Shown here piece after piece: positions 9,014-18,054 of a stretch of DNA of 64,000 nucleotides. How positions within the stretch are numbered: the first letter of the stretch is position 1; every line of letters starts with the position of its first letter. The stretch is from CAYRTV01 sp964505785. GTDB taxonomy: Bacteria; Acidobacteriota; Aminicenantia; Aminicenantales; Aminicenantaceae. The position numbers and the translations under genes were made by a program. A model generated the notes under the pieces. The model was not told where the DNA came from and ran no database searches. It saw only the letters and a program-made list of their open reading frames with translations. The stretch covers positions 1 through 64,000 of the forward strand of contig CAZDJZ010000012.1 of assembly GCA_964505785.1 (NCBI GenBank), written 5' to 3'.

Positions 9014-10654
9014 ATGAGAAAATTTTTCCCCTTTAAAACCTTATTAATTTTATTATCCGTATGTGCGGTTACGGTTTCCGCACAAACGGATTTGTTGACG
9101 GTCGCTGAAAAAAGTGATTTCACCGCCACCTCCCGTTATGCGGATGTTATGGATTTTATTCGGTCTCTCCAAGAAAACTTCGCTTCGATCAGAGTGGAAA
9201 CCCTATGCATCAGTCCGGAGGGCCGTGACGTTCCCTTGCTTATTATCGGGGATCCGCTTCCTGTTTCTCCTCGTGACTTAATAGGAGACGACCGGCTGGT
9301 CATATACATACAGGCAAATATTCATGCCGGAGAGGTTGAAGGAAAAGAAGCGTCCCTTATGCTGGCCCGTGATATTCTCCGCAAGGAGACACCGCCTTAC
9401 CTGAATGACCTGATTCTGCTTATCACCCCGATTTTCAACGCGGACGGAAATGAAAGAATCGATCCAGACAACCGGCGGAATCAAAAAGGACCGGAAAAAG
9501 GAGTAGGCATCCGATATAACGGCCAAAACTTGGATCTCAACCGCGACAGCATGAAACTTGAAAGTCCGGAAATACAAGGTATGGTGCAAAACGTTCTAAT
9601 GCGATGGAATCCGGCGCTTCTGGTTGACTGCCATACCACAAATGGATCTTATCATGAAGAACCCGTGACCTTTTCATGGCCTCTTAATCCGAACGGAAGC
9701 CGTTCTATCCTCGAATATATGCGGGACCGCATGATGCCGGAAATGACCCGGCAGCTTAAAGAAAAATATGCCACTTTGGCCATTCCCTACGGCAACTTCA
9801 TGGACTACCGCGACATGGAAAAAGGATGGCGGACTTTTGGTCACGCCCCCAGGTATGTCACCAATTACATCGGGTTGCGCAACCGCATGTCCATATTGAT
9901 TGAAAATTATGCCCATGCGGATTATAAAACCCGGGTGATGGGAAATTATCATTACCTTTTAACAATATTGGATTTCTGCCGCAGTCACCTGGAAAAATTA
10001 TCAACCCTTGTCCGGGAATCAGACAAAGAAACGATTATGCAGGGAATCGCCCCGGAGAAAAAAAGGGGCTTTGCTGTGGAATTTGATGTCCGGCCCCTGG
10101 AAAACCCCTTAACTATTCTGAGCTGGGAAATGAAAATCACCCCCCGGGAAAACCAATGGCCCCTTGTTGAAAAGACCGACCGCAAAAAAACCTACACTCT
10201 TCCTTACTATGCCGATTTTTTCTCAACCAGGGAAGTTGCATACCCATTTGCCTATGCTATCTCCATTCCGGCTCCGGAAGTGATCGAAAAACTCAAGCAG
10301 CACGGAATCACAGTTGAAGTCCTGCAGCGGGACATAACCATTGAGGCGGAGGGATTCAATGTTACCGCCTTGAAGCCTGCGGACCGCCTCTATCAGGGCC
10401 ATTATTTGAATTCCGTAGAAGGGGAATATTTTAATCATTCCAAGACATTTTCTCGGGGAACATGGATAATCCGGACTGGACAATCATTGGGGAGGCTCGC
10501 CGCTTATCTTTTAGAACCGGAAAGTGACGACGGGCTGCTGGTTTGGAACTTCTTTGACAGGCATCTCGCAAGTCAATGGAGAAGAGGACCGGAAGTATTT
10601 CCGGTATATAAAATTCTCAAACCGGTTGCGCTGCCCACAGGGCAGTCAAAATGA
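9014..10654 (+). CDS. exported M14-family zinc carboxypeptidase-like protein
   Basis: Secreted metallopeptidase of 546 residues. A signal peptide (MRKFFPFKTLLILLSVCAVTVSAQ) precedes an M14 domain with zinc motif IHAGEVEGKE, the NADGNERID and NLDLNRDSMKLESPE segments, the third ligand region VDCHTTNG, and LIENYAH where the catalytic glutamate is expected. A TTG-started extension from 8981 is possible, but AAAGGA sits 7 bp before the ATG at 9014 and the signal peptide begins there. The C-terminal 200 residues form an extra domain seen in similar secreted M14 proteins. It probably trims peptides in the periplasm or outside the cell. Confidence 0.86.
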   Translation: MRKFFPFKTLLILLSVCAVTVSAQTDLLTVAEKSDFTATSRYADVMDFIRSLQENFASIRVETLCISPEGRDVPLLIIGDPLPVSPRDLIGDDRLVIYIQANIHAGEVEGKEASLMLARDILRKETPPYLNDLILLITPIFNADGNERIDPDNRRNQKGPEKGVGIRYNGQNLDLNRDSMKLESPEIQGMVQNVLMRWNPALLVDCHTTNGSYHEEPVTFSWPLNPNGSRSILEYMRDRMMPEMTRQLKEKYATLAIPYGNFMDYRDMEKGWRTFGHAPRYVTNYIGLRNRMSILIENYAHADYKTRVMGNYHYLLTILDFCRSHLEKLSTLVRESDKETIMQGIAPEKKRGFAVEFDVRPLENPLTILSWEMKITPRENQWPLVEKTDRKKTYTLPYYADFFSTREVAYPFAYAISIPAPEVIEKLKQHGITVEVLQRDITIEAEGFNVTALKPADRLYQGHYLNSVEGEYFNHSKTFSRGTWIIRTGQSLGRLAAYLLEPESDDGLLVWNFFDRHLASQWRRGPEVFPVYKILKPVALPTGQSK

Positions 10655-10698
10655 CATGACTTGAGACAGAAGCGAAATCTTGAGGCTGAAAAAGAAAT

Positions 10699-11526
10699 TC
10701 AGGAAGATTCCTGGCTTTTTTTGGTTTTCGCCGATACTAAAAATTTGCCGCAGTTCTCGCACACATAAATATCGTTGCTGCCTTCAATCGCGGAACTCAT
10801 ACCGGTAGCCACATTAATATAGCAGCCTTGGCAGACGCCCTCGTCCACTTCAGTAACAGCAAAACCATATCTTGCCATAAGGCGATCGAACCGGTCTAAC
10901 AGAGCTTCATCCAGTTCAGACCGTATCAGGTCGGTTTGCTGCTTAAGTTCTTTTTTCTTTGCCGCATTGGCTTTCTTCTTCTTCAATTCAATATCCTGAA
11001 GTTTCCAAAGCAGCCCGGCCCTGTGGATAATACGTTCCTCTTGAAGCGGGAGACTGAGTTCAATCTCGGATAAAATGTCATAGAGCCGGTTAGCCGATTC
11101 GGCACTGAACAATCGATCCCGGAATTTGGCGTCAATCAAAAAATTGGCCAATCCCGCGAAAAGATGGTTGAAGAGCCCGGGAATAGCTGGATTCCAGACA
11201 ATCAAAATGATCAGATTGACTTTCTGCTGATCAATGGAATTAAAATCAATACCTTCCTGGGATCGCCCCACCACAACAGAAATATCCTTTACCCCGGTAT
11301 TGAACCGGGCATGCGGCAGCGCCATGTGATGCCCAATGCCGGTTGTTTCCAATCTTTCCCGGTCAATAATCCGGGTTAAAACCGGCTTTTTCGTCTTGAT
11401 CAAATTTTGCTTTTCCAGAAGCTCCAACATCTCTTCCAAAGCTTCAATTTTGTCTGTGGCTTTAAGGCCGTAAATAATTTGAGATGGTTTGAGATAGTCG
11501 TTAAAATGTGATTTCTTTTGTGCCAT
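10699..11526 (-). CDS. PTS EIIA(Ntr)-like domain fused to a C4 zinc-ribbon domain
   Basis: About 275 residues. Residues 10-155 match a PTS EIIA type-2 (PtsN-like) domain with the phosphorylatable histidine in ALPHAR (His72), and GVKDISVVVGRSQEGIDF follows. A Lys-rich helical linker (about 180-210) leads into a C4 zinc ribbon of the zf-RING_7/CT398 kind, with CQGC and CENC pairs near the end. No sugar permease, EI or HPr is nearby, so a regulatory role is more likely than transport. An upstream in-frame ATG (11559) adds 11 residues. I prefer 11526 because the EIIA fold starts there, though neither site has a convincing ribosome binding site. The fusion itself is unusual. Confidence 0.82.
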   Translation of the reverse strand: MAQKKSHFNDYLKPSQIIYGLKATDKIEALEEMLELLEKQNLIKTKKPVLTRIIDRERLETTGIGHHMALPHARFNTGVKDISVVVGRSQEGIDFNSIDQQKVNLIILIVWNPAIPGLFNHLFAGLANFLIDAKFRDRLFSAESANRLYDILSEIELSLPLQEERIIHRAGLLWKLQDIELKKKKANAAKKKELKQQTDLIRSELDEALLDRFDRLMARYGFAVTEVDEGVCQGCYINVATGMSSAIEGSNDIYVCENCGKFLVSAKTKKSQESS

Positions 11527-11589
11527 ATTCTTAATGAGTATTCTAACACAAAAGAGCATCTCCCGGAAGAAAAATAGTTGAAAAATTCG

Positions 11590-12291
11590 TTATGAAGTTA
11601 AAAATCTTTTTTCATACTCAGGGTTATTGGAATAGTATTCCCGTATAAATTTCTCTTGAACCGCAAAGGACCAATGAATATTCCGGATGAATTCAGCGGC
11701 TTTTTTAAACTCCTGTTTTTCCAGCAAATCCAAAAATTGCCAATGCTCTTCAATGGAGGTCTTTTCCCACTGTTTAACATATCCTTCCCTGCGCGGGAAA
11801 TCATATAATCGCTTTTTCAAGACGTGCGCCAGATTTTTTAAGGTTTTATTTCCAGCCAAGTCCAGGTATATATCGTGGAATTTCACATTGCGCTCATAAT
11901 AGGAATCAAAATTATCTTTGGCAATCGCCTCGTCCATGACTTCATTCAGCCGTTTCATTTTATCAATCACTTTTTCACCCATTTTGGAAGCAGCCTTGAT
12001 GATGGCTGTGCTTTCCAGCGCTCCCAAAATTTGATAAAACTCTTTAATGTCCTGAACGGTCAAGACATTCACGACCACTCCCCGCCGGGGAAGTATGCTG
12101 ACAAATCCTTCCATTTCCAAACGAATAAGCGCATCCCGCAGTGGTGTTTTACTTACTCCCAATTTTTCGCTGGTCGCATTCATGTCAATGATAGAACCGG
12201 GTTTTAGATTGCCGATTTTCATTTGCTGCCGCAAGTATTCATAGACTTGATCTTTAAGGGATGCTAAATTCAAAATGCTTTTTTTTGCCAT
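11590..12291 (-). CDS. GntR-family transcriptional regulator, FadR/FCD subfamily
   Basis: A 233-residue regulator. The N-terminal winged helix-turn-helix (about 10-75) includes GVSKTPLRDALIRLEMEGFV and RRGVVV. It is followed by an all-helical FCD ligand domain with the usual Asp/His metal-binding pattern. FCD regulators commonly sense sugar acids, sugars or related carboxylates and repress catabolic operons. It lies just downstream of the arabinose operon and is the only such regulator in the window. It is thus the best candidate to bind the shared near-palindrome found at 17942, 28583 and 34745, which is inference. GGAAGG precedes the ATG. Confidence 0.9.
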   Translation of the reverse strand: MAKKSILNLASLKDQVYEYLRQQMKIGNLKPGSIIDMNATSEKLGVSKTPLRDALIRLEMEGFVSILPRRGVVVNVLTVQDIKEFYQILGALESTAIIKAASKMGEKVIDKMKRLNEVMDEAIAKDNFDSYYERNVKFHDIYLDLAGNKTLKNLAHVLKKRLYDFPRREGYVKQWEKTSIEEHWQFLDLLEKQEFKKAAEFIRNIHWSFAVQEKFIREYYSNNPEYEKRFLTS

Positions 12292-12565
12292 TAATCCTTC
12301 CCCGTCAAGTTATTGTTTTTTCAGGCGTTCATTTTCTATGATTCCGCCTGTATTTTGAAATCTCAGGCCCAATTAATAAAAATTAATTTTCATACAAATT
12401 TTACATAATGTCAAACCTTATCTCTCTGCTTTCACATGAAACAGGAGAGGGATACCCAGCATTCGATCCTGCTCAGGCCAAGGAGCATTTCACCAAAGTG
12501 AACTAACGGTCGGCAGCTTTGATTAAAGATACCATAATCAAATGAGACCGGGCGGGACTGTATTG

Positions 12566-13591
12566 TTAAACGGCACGGCTTTCCATCCGGATAACGGCTT
12601 TGATGACCCTGTCTTTGTATCCGGCGGCCAATTCAAAAGCTTTTTCTGCATCGTCCAGGGAAAATATATGGGTCACCAGTCTTTTTGCCGGGAATGACGT
12701 CCTTTCTATTTGCTTAACCGCCCAGGGAATATAGTGGTTTTGCCTGCGGACATTTTGAATGCGGATTTCCTTCCGGCGCATTCTATGAGGATCAAAGCCG
12801 ATTCTTTCAGTTTCAGGTATTCCAATAATCATGAGCCGGCCGCCCGGCTTTAGTAAAGAAACCGCCTGATCCAGAGCATCCTGCTCACCGCAGCATTCAA
12901 ACACGGCATCCAGATCAACACCATTGATTTGTTCGGGATAGCCGGCCCAAACCGCACCCAGATCCAGTGCGGCTTTCAGTCTGGCATCAACCTTGTCTGT
13001 CATATAAATGTCCGGCATCCCCGCCTTCTTGAGCGCAAGCAGTAAACAAAGGCCAACCGGCCCTGATCCCAATACTGCCACTGAACCGGGATCAGGCGGT
13101 TTATCCCACAAACTGACCGCATACCCGGCTATGGATAAGGGTTCGATCAAGACAGCCGTGACCGGGTCTATGCCGGCAGGCAGCACAAAGCAATTTTTTT
13201 CCGGCATGACCATAAAGTCTTGAAGGCAGCCCTCCATCTGTCCCGGACAGCCTAAAAATTTCAGTTTCCGGCAGGTATGCGGCCGGCCGCTGCGGCATTG
13301 GTCACAAAAGCCGCAGGAAACCGCCGGGTCCACAGCTGCGAAGTCGCCGGGTTTGACCCGGGTGACGCCGGGGCCAATTTTCATGACCTCAGCACTGCAT
13401 TCATGACCTATTGTAAATGGGTATTCGATCACCTGGCTGCCGATCCGGCCTTGCCTGTAATAATGGATATCCGAACCACACACACCTACAGCTAGAATTT
13501 TCAGCAGCACATCCTTCGAATGTTGTATGCGGGGTTTTTGTTTTTCCCGGATTTCCATTTTTCCGGGACCTGACAAAACCATCACGCGCAT
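12566..13591 (-). CDS. zinc-dependent medium-chain alcohol dehydrogenase (sorbitol/threonine dehydrogenase-like)
   Basis: A 341-residue MDR oxidoreductase. Catalytic zinc residues are seen in GVCGSDIHYYR and GHECSAEV, the structural zinc cysteines in CGFCDQCRSGRPHTC, and the NAD-binding Rossmann motif in LGSGPVGLCLLLA. It resembles L-iditol/sorbitol 2-dehydrogenases and probably interconverts a polyol and a ketose with NAD(H). It lies 88 bp after the isomerase of the arabinose operon on the same strand, suggesting a side route for pentitols or another sugar released by the neighbouring glycosidases. The exact substrate is unknown. Confidence 0.87.
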   Translation of the reverse strand: MRVMVLSGPGKMEIREKQKPRIQHSKDVLLKILAVGVCGSDIHYYRQGRIGSQVIEYPFTIGHECSAEVMKIGPGVTRVKPGDFAAVDPAVSCGFCDQCRSGRPHTCRKLKFLGCPGQMEGCLQDFMVMPEKNCFVLPAGIDPVTAVLIEPLSIAGYAVSLWDKPPDPGSVAVLGSGPVGLCLLLALKKAGMPDIYMTDKVDARLKAALDLGAVWAGYPEQINGVDLDAVFECCGEQDALDQAVSLLKPGGRLMIIGIPETERIGFDPHRMRRKEIRIQNVRRQNHYIPWAVKQIERTSFPAKRLVTHIFSLDDAEKAFELAAGYKDRVIKAVIRMESRAV

Positions 13592-13679
13592 TATATCATC
13601 CGCCTTATCTATTCCCGTCTCCCCTCAGCACGGGATAAATTCCCATCAAGCTGTTATCATTTATGGCGTTTTATTCCTT

Positions 13680-15158
13680 TTAAAATGGATTTTCGCCGGG
13701 ATACAATATATTCTCCGGCCGGTTGAAACCGATATCTTCGACTCCTAATAGCCTGACCGCAGAAAAAAGGGCTTTCCCGGCATGCTGGAATGCCACCGCT
13801 GTGTGGTGAGGAAAACGCTTCTCAATCAATACATGCCGGTAAAATCTTCCCATTTCTTTTATAGCGAATACTCCGATACTGCCGAAAGATTGAGGCTCTA
13901 CATCCAGAACTTCTCCATTCGCGATATAAGCCTTCAAGGTGGTATCAGCCGTGGATTGAAAGCGAAAAATGGTTACTTCGCCTGGGCGGATACGCCCCTC
14001 CAGAGTTCCCCGGGTTATGTCCGGTTCCTTGCCCTCTTCAAGGAGCCGGTTCATGATCAGCTGGTATTTCATGCTGCCTTCCAGCAGGCAGGTGGACGAG
14101 GTGTTTCCGCAGTGAAAACCCATAAACAAATCCGTATTTTTATAATCCTTTATTTTTTCCCCTGCTTTTTGATACATATCCGCGGGAACCGTATTGTTGA
14201 TATCCAGAAGGGTTGCAGGAAGCCGGGTGGCACACGTGGCCATATATTCACTGACGGCTCCGTAAATATCCACTTCGCAAGCGACCGGAATACCGCGGGT
14301 CGCCAGCCGGGCATTGACGAAACATGGGACAAAACCGAAATAACTTTCAAAGGCCGGCCAGCACTTATTGGCAAACACTCCAAACTGGGCGGCTTTTAAA
14401 TTTTCTTCAAAAAAACGGGTCAAAGCGATTTCATATTGGGCTAATTTTTTCAGAATATCCGGATATTTATTGCCTGAACCCAATTCATCCGCCATATCCC
14501 CGGCCACCGCAGCTATATCCGGATCACCTTCCGCAGACCGGAAAATATCATATAAATCCAGTTCACTGTTCTCCATAATCTCGATTCCCACATCATACAG
14601 CGGCTTGATGGGCGCATTGCAGGCTAAAAAATCCTGAGGCCTGGGCCCAAAAGAGAAGACCTTTAAATTCCGGATTCCCAAAAGAATGCGCGCCACCGGA
14701 ATAAAGTCAGCGACCATCCCGGCAATTTCTTCAGCGGTCCCAACCGGATAATCCGGGATATAGGCCGGGACATTGCGCAAACCCAAGTTGTAAGAGGAAT
14801 TCAGCATCCCGCAGTAGGCATCACCGCGTCCCTGCACCAAGTCATTGCCGGTTTCTTCTGCGGCCGCAGCAAACATCACAGCGCCTCCAAATTTCTGTGC
14901 CAGCATGGAAGTGGGGCCCTCAGGGCCAAAGTTCCCCAGATAAATGATCAAAGTGTTGATTTTGTATTGCTTGAGCTCTTCCAGCACGGCGGACGTATCA
15001 TTTTCATTTTCAATGATCTGCTCTATTTCCATAACATTGATTTTATTGTCCCTGCAGGCCTGAACCAACCGGGCTTTTCTTTCCCGGGTCAACTTGACCG
15101 GAAAACAATCCCGGCTGACCCCGACTACAGCGGCTTTTATCTCAGGTATATTATTCAT
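13680..15158 (-). CDS. L-fucose/L-arabinose isomerase-family protein
   Basis: A 492-residue ketol-isomerase of the fucose isomerase superfamily. The central CEVDIYGAVSEYM, LLDINNT and the His-containing FPHHTAVAFQH segments look like the metal-binding Glu, Asp and His regions known in FucI/AraA. It sits in a 4-bp ATGA overlap with araD and downstream of araB. It therefore most likely performs the L-arabinose to L-ribulose step in place of a classical araA, which is absent here. This is inferred from context; it could prefer another aldose. No signal peptide; cytosolic. Confidence 0.82.
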   Translation of the reverse strand: MNNIPEIKAAVVGVSRDCFPVKLTRERKARLVQACRDNKINVMEIEQIIENENDTSAVLEELKQYKINTLIIYLGNFGPEGPTSMLAQKFGGAVMFAAAAEETGNDLVQGRGDAYCGMLNSSYNLGLRNVPAYIPDYPVGTAEEIAGMVADFIPVARILLGIRNLKVFSFGPRPQDFLACNAPIKPLYDVGIEIMENSELDLYDIFRSAEGDPDIAAVAGDMADELGSGNKYPDILKKLAQYEIALTRFFEENLKAAQFGVFANKCWPAFESYFGFVPCFVNARLATRGIPVACEVDIYGAVSEYMATCATRLPATLLDINNTVPADMYQKAGEKIKDYKNTDLFMGFHCGNTSSTCLLEGSMKYQLIMNRLLEEGKEPDITRGTLEGRIRPGEVTIFRFQSTADTTLKAYIANGEVLDVEPQSFGSIGVFAIKEMGRFYRHVLIEKRFPHHTAVAFQHAGKALFSAVRLLGVEDIGFNRPENILYPGENPF

Positions 15159-15862
15159 TTTTTCTCCTTTTCCGTTTGTCCATAATATGCACCGGCACCA
15201 TGCTTACGCTGATAATGCTTAGCCAATAGAAAATCCGGAATGCGGGCAAGCTTGGGATTCAATCCCATAGCCCCATGCGCCATCCGTGCGACTTGTTCTA
15301 AGACCAGGCTGTTATCAACAGCTTCCTCAGGCGTGGAACCCCATGTAAAAGGCCCGTGCCCGGCAACCAGCACCGCCGGAATTTCAATAGGATTCATATT
15401 TTCAAATCTTTCCACAATCACCATTCCGGTCCGGCCTTCGTAGTCTTCCCTGACCTCTTTTTCAGTCAAAAAGCGGGTGAGCGGAACCGGTCCGTTAAAA
15501 TGATCGGCATGGGTGGTCCCCAGACAGGGAATGTCCATCAAGGCCTGCGCGAACATAGTGGCGTACACACTATGGGTATGCGCAATTCCGCCGAGACCCT
15601 TAAATTCTCTGTATAGAACCAGATGAGTCGGGGTGTCGGAAGACGGCCGGGGGGAGCCCTCCACAACATTCCCGTCCAGATCAAGCACCACCATATCGTC
15701 CCGGGCCATCCCCCGGTAGGAAAGGCCACTGGGTTTGATGATCATCCGTCCGGCAGCCGGATCAAACCCGCTGACATTGCCCCAAGTTAGAATCACCAGG
15801 CCGGATTTCGCCAGCATAAGATTAGCTGCGCAGACCCTTTGTTTCAATTCTTCCAGCATCAT
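15155..15862 (-). CDS. araD: L-ribulose-5-phosphate 4-epimerase
   Basis: A class-II aldolase-fold zinc enzyme of 235 residues that converts L-ribulose-5-phosphate to D-xylulose-5-phosphate. Zinc histidines appear in THSVYATMFAQ and TTHADHF, and the later GHGPFTWG histidine is present. The N-terminal GNVSGFD and IKPSG segments bind the phosphate in this family. It starts one base after the araB stop and overlaps the isomerase by 4 bp, so the three are translationally coupled. Length and motifs match bacterial AraD. Confidence 0.95.
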   Translation of the reverse strand: MMLEELKQRVCAANLMLAKSGLVILTWGNVSGFDPAAGRMIIKPSGLSYRGMARDDMVVLDLDGNVVEGSPRPSSDTPTHLVLYREFKGLGGIAHTHSVYATMFAQALMDIPCLGTTHADHFNGPVPLTRFLTEKEVREDYEGRTGMVIVERFENMNPIEIPAVLVAGHGPFTWGSTPEEAVDNSLVLEQVARMAHGAMGLNPKLARIPDFLLAKHYQRKHGAGAYYGQTEKEKK

Positions 15863-17563
15863 TCACCCTTTTCTCTGTTTTTCCCGCAGAGCGGTCAAAT
15901 CTTTCATGATATAAAATAAAGACCCATTCCATTCCCGGGTCCCGAAGGCATCATGAAGCTCCCTATACCATTTGTACATCTTTTGGTAAATTTTATGATT
16001 ATCCGGCCGGGGCTCATAGACTTTTTTGGTTCCAGTCATATGTTTTTGGGCCTCTTTAACTGAAGCGAATCCTCCAGCTTCTTTACCGGCACAAACTGCC
16101 CCGAAAAGCCCGGCCCCCAGGGCAGGGGTTTGATCGCTTCGGGATACAAACATGGGGCGACCCAGGATATCGGCATAGATCTGCATAAGAAAAGGGCTTT
16201 TCGCAGCCAGACCTCCGCAATTGACAATGTCATTAACGGAAACCCCGTATTCTTCGATCCTCTTCACAATAGTCAAAGCTCCAAACGCAGTGGATTCAAT
16301 AAGGGCACGGTAGATTTCATGCGCCTGCGTGTGCAGGGTCTGACCAATAAGAAGCCCGCTTAACCGCACATCCACCAGGATTGTCCGGTTGCCGTTATTC
16401 CAGTCCAAAGCGATCAACCCGTGTTCGCCTGGTTTTTGTCCGTCAGCGGCTTTGTCAAGATTCATGAATTTCTCATCCGCGCTGCGGCCGTATTCTTCCG
16501 GAACCAGGTTGTTGATAAACCAGAGAAAAATGTCGCCTACCGCTGACTGGCCGGCCTCAATGCCGTAATCTTCCGGTAAAACCGATCCTTTTACAATACC
16601 ACAGACGCCGGGAATATCCGCCAGGTCCTTTTCACCGGGAGACACCATCACGTCGCATGTGCTTGTCCCCAGGATTTTGACCAGAGTCCCTTCCTTAACT
16701 CCGGCCCCGACAGCACCCATGTGTGCATCGAAAGCACCAACAGCCACGGCGATTCCCGGATTTAAACCCAGTTTTTGCGCCCATTCCTCAGACAGATATC
16801 CGGCTGATTGATCAGAGGCGTAAGCTTTTTCATACAAGCGGTTCCGGAGGCCGGCTAATTCAGGATCCAAAGCGGTTAAAAAATCTTTATCCGGAAGCCC
16901 TCTCCACTCCTCTGAATACATGGCCTTATGTCCCGCGGCACATACACTGCGCTTCATTATTTCCGGCCGTGTCGTACCGGTTAAAACCGCTGGAATATAA
17001 TCACATATTTCAACAAAAGAATGTGCTGCTTGAAAGACATCAGGGTCCACCCTCTTCAAATGCAGGATTTTGCTCCAAAACCACTCCGAGGAATACGTCC
17101 CTCCTATTTTCGCCAAATATTCCGGCCTCAGTCTATGTGCGGTCTGGGTTATTTCCCCGGCTTCCCTGAAAGACGTATGGTCTTTCCACAACCAGACCAT
17201 CGCGTTAGGGTTATTTTTAAACGCAGGATTTAAAGCTAAAGGATTGCCATCCGCATCAACAGGCATAGGACTGCTGCCCGTAGTATCAACACCGATCCCG
17301 ATAATTGAACCGGGATCAAAACCGGATTGGTTTTTCTCCGCTTCTTTGACGGCTTCCTTCACGGAAACTTCTATGCCGGCTAAATAATCCTCCGGATTCT
17401 GCCTTGCGAGGCTGGGATCTTTGCCGTCAATGATCACACCGTTTTCACCGGTAGGGTAATCATAAACAAAACTTGCGACTTCGCTTCCATCGGATAAATC
17501 CACAATCAAGGCCCGGCATGAATTTGTTCCAAAGTCCATTCCCAATGTGAAGAGTTTTCTCAT
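15863..17563 (-). CDS. araB: ribulokinase
   Basis: FGGY-family sugar kinase of 566 residues that phosphorylates L-ribulose. It begins with the phosphate-1 motif MDFGTNSCRALIVD and has VDTTGSSPMPVD, the WLWKDHTS substrate segment, GAFDAHMGAVGAGV and the C-terminal NCGGLAAKSPFLMQIYADILG signature. It is first in the arabinose operon araB-araD-isomerase-dehydrogenase. The 490 bp upstream gap to the divergent sulfatase carries repeats rather than an obvious operator next to its start. Together with araD and the isomerase it should carry L-arabinose into the pentose phosphate pathway. Confidence 0.95.
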   Translation of the reverse strand: MRKLFTLGMDFGTNSCRALIVDLSDGSEVASFVYDYPTGENGVIIDGKDPSLARQNPEDYLAGIEVSVKEAVKEAEKNQSGFDPGSIIGIGVDTTGSSPMPVDADGNPLALNPAFKNNPNAMVWLWKDHTSFREAGEITQTAHRLRPEYLAKIGGTYSSEWFWSKILHLKRVDPDVFQAAHSFVEICDYIPAVLTGTTRPEIMKRSVCAAGHKAMYSEEWRGLPDKDFLTALDPELAGLRNRLYEKAYASDQSAGYLSEEWAQKLGLNPGIAVAVGAFDAHMGAVGAGVKEGTLVKILGTSTCDVMVSPGEKDLADIPGVCGIVKGSVLPEDYGIEAGQSAVGDIFLWFINNLVPEEYGRSADEKFMNLDKAADGQKPGEHGLIALDWNNGNRTILVDVRLSGLLIGQTLHTQAHEIYRALIESTAFGALTIVKRIEEYGVSVNDIVNCGGLAAKSPFLMQIYADILGRPMFVSRSDQTPALGAGLFGAVCAGKEAGGFASVKEAQKHMTGTKKVYEPRPDNHKIYQKMYKWYRELHDAFGTREWNGSLFYIMKDLTALREKQRKG

Positions 17564-17589
17564 TTTTTTTCACCTAATCTTTCTCTTTC

Positions 17590-17848
17590 TTAGCCTGAAC
17601 TATTCATAAAAAAAACTGCGATGTTTTTGTAATCTCTTTTTTATCAGCGATCAACATGGTTATTTTCGAAGGATCAAATGGAACCTTTTTCATTTTCAGA
17701 TTTCGATTTTAATCGCACTTTTTTTGTCCTCCGGGCAAGCCGAATCTCACCGCATCTGCTTCGTTGCAGGACATTCGCGGTGGAGTTCACAGCTTCATGC
17801 CCTGCGCCTCGCATCAGATGCAATCTCGGCTTGTGAATAACCCAGGCT
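17590..17848 (+). repeat. R2 MITE-like element, longest copy in the window
   Basis: About 259 bp bounded by imperfect terminal inverted repeats (AGCCTGAACTATTCA at the left, TGAATAACCCAGGCT at the right). The right half (about 17741-17848) is the reverse complement, with mismatches, of the copy at 34354-34445. The left 45 bp match 38873-38915. No transposase is encoded, so it is a non-autonomous or REP-like element. Confidence 0.65.
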
Positions 17849-17921
17849 GGAAAATCATCCCGGCCGGCCTGTGAATAATCCAGGTCAGGTAAATATAACA
17901 TAATGAATTCCAAGATTCTAT

Positions 17922-17958
17922 TTGACCTCCTTACTTAACACGTGATATCAAATATATC
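17922..17958 (+). promoter_or_regulatory. predicted promoter and operator upstream of sulfatase/GH146 operon
   Basis: TTGACC (17922-17927), 18 bp, then TATCAA (17946-17951). The near-palindrome GTGATATCAAATATATC (17942-17958) covers the -10. It matches 15 of 17 bases of the site at 34745-34761 and resembles the one at 28583-28600, each also over a -10. A repressor operator is the natural reading. Confidence 0.6.
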
Positions 17959-18054
17959 TAAACAAAAAGAATTCATCAAGTTAAAATATAGCCGCGGTAT
18001 GACCGGGCAGCAAAAACTATTCTTAGATATGATAACCGGCTTAAGGAGGAAAGA

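Larger units (their letters stand above)
17564..18054. other. divergent araB/sulfatase gap filled mainly by R2 repeat DNA
   Basis: A 491-bp gap. 17590-17848 looks like a near-complete R2 element, opening with AGCCTGAACTATTCATAA and closing with GTGAATAACCCAGGCT; another end follows at about 17870-17885. The last 130 bp contain the predicted promoter and operator of the sulfatase gene. A possible reading frame at 17674-17913 lies inside the repeat and is not considered a gene. Confidence 0.7.

Noticed and set aside
17674..17913. 79-codon minus-strand frame upstream of the sulfatase
   Set aside because: It lies within R2 repeat DNA whose related copies elsewhere are not coding in that frame.
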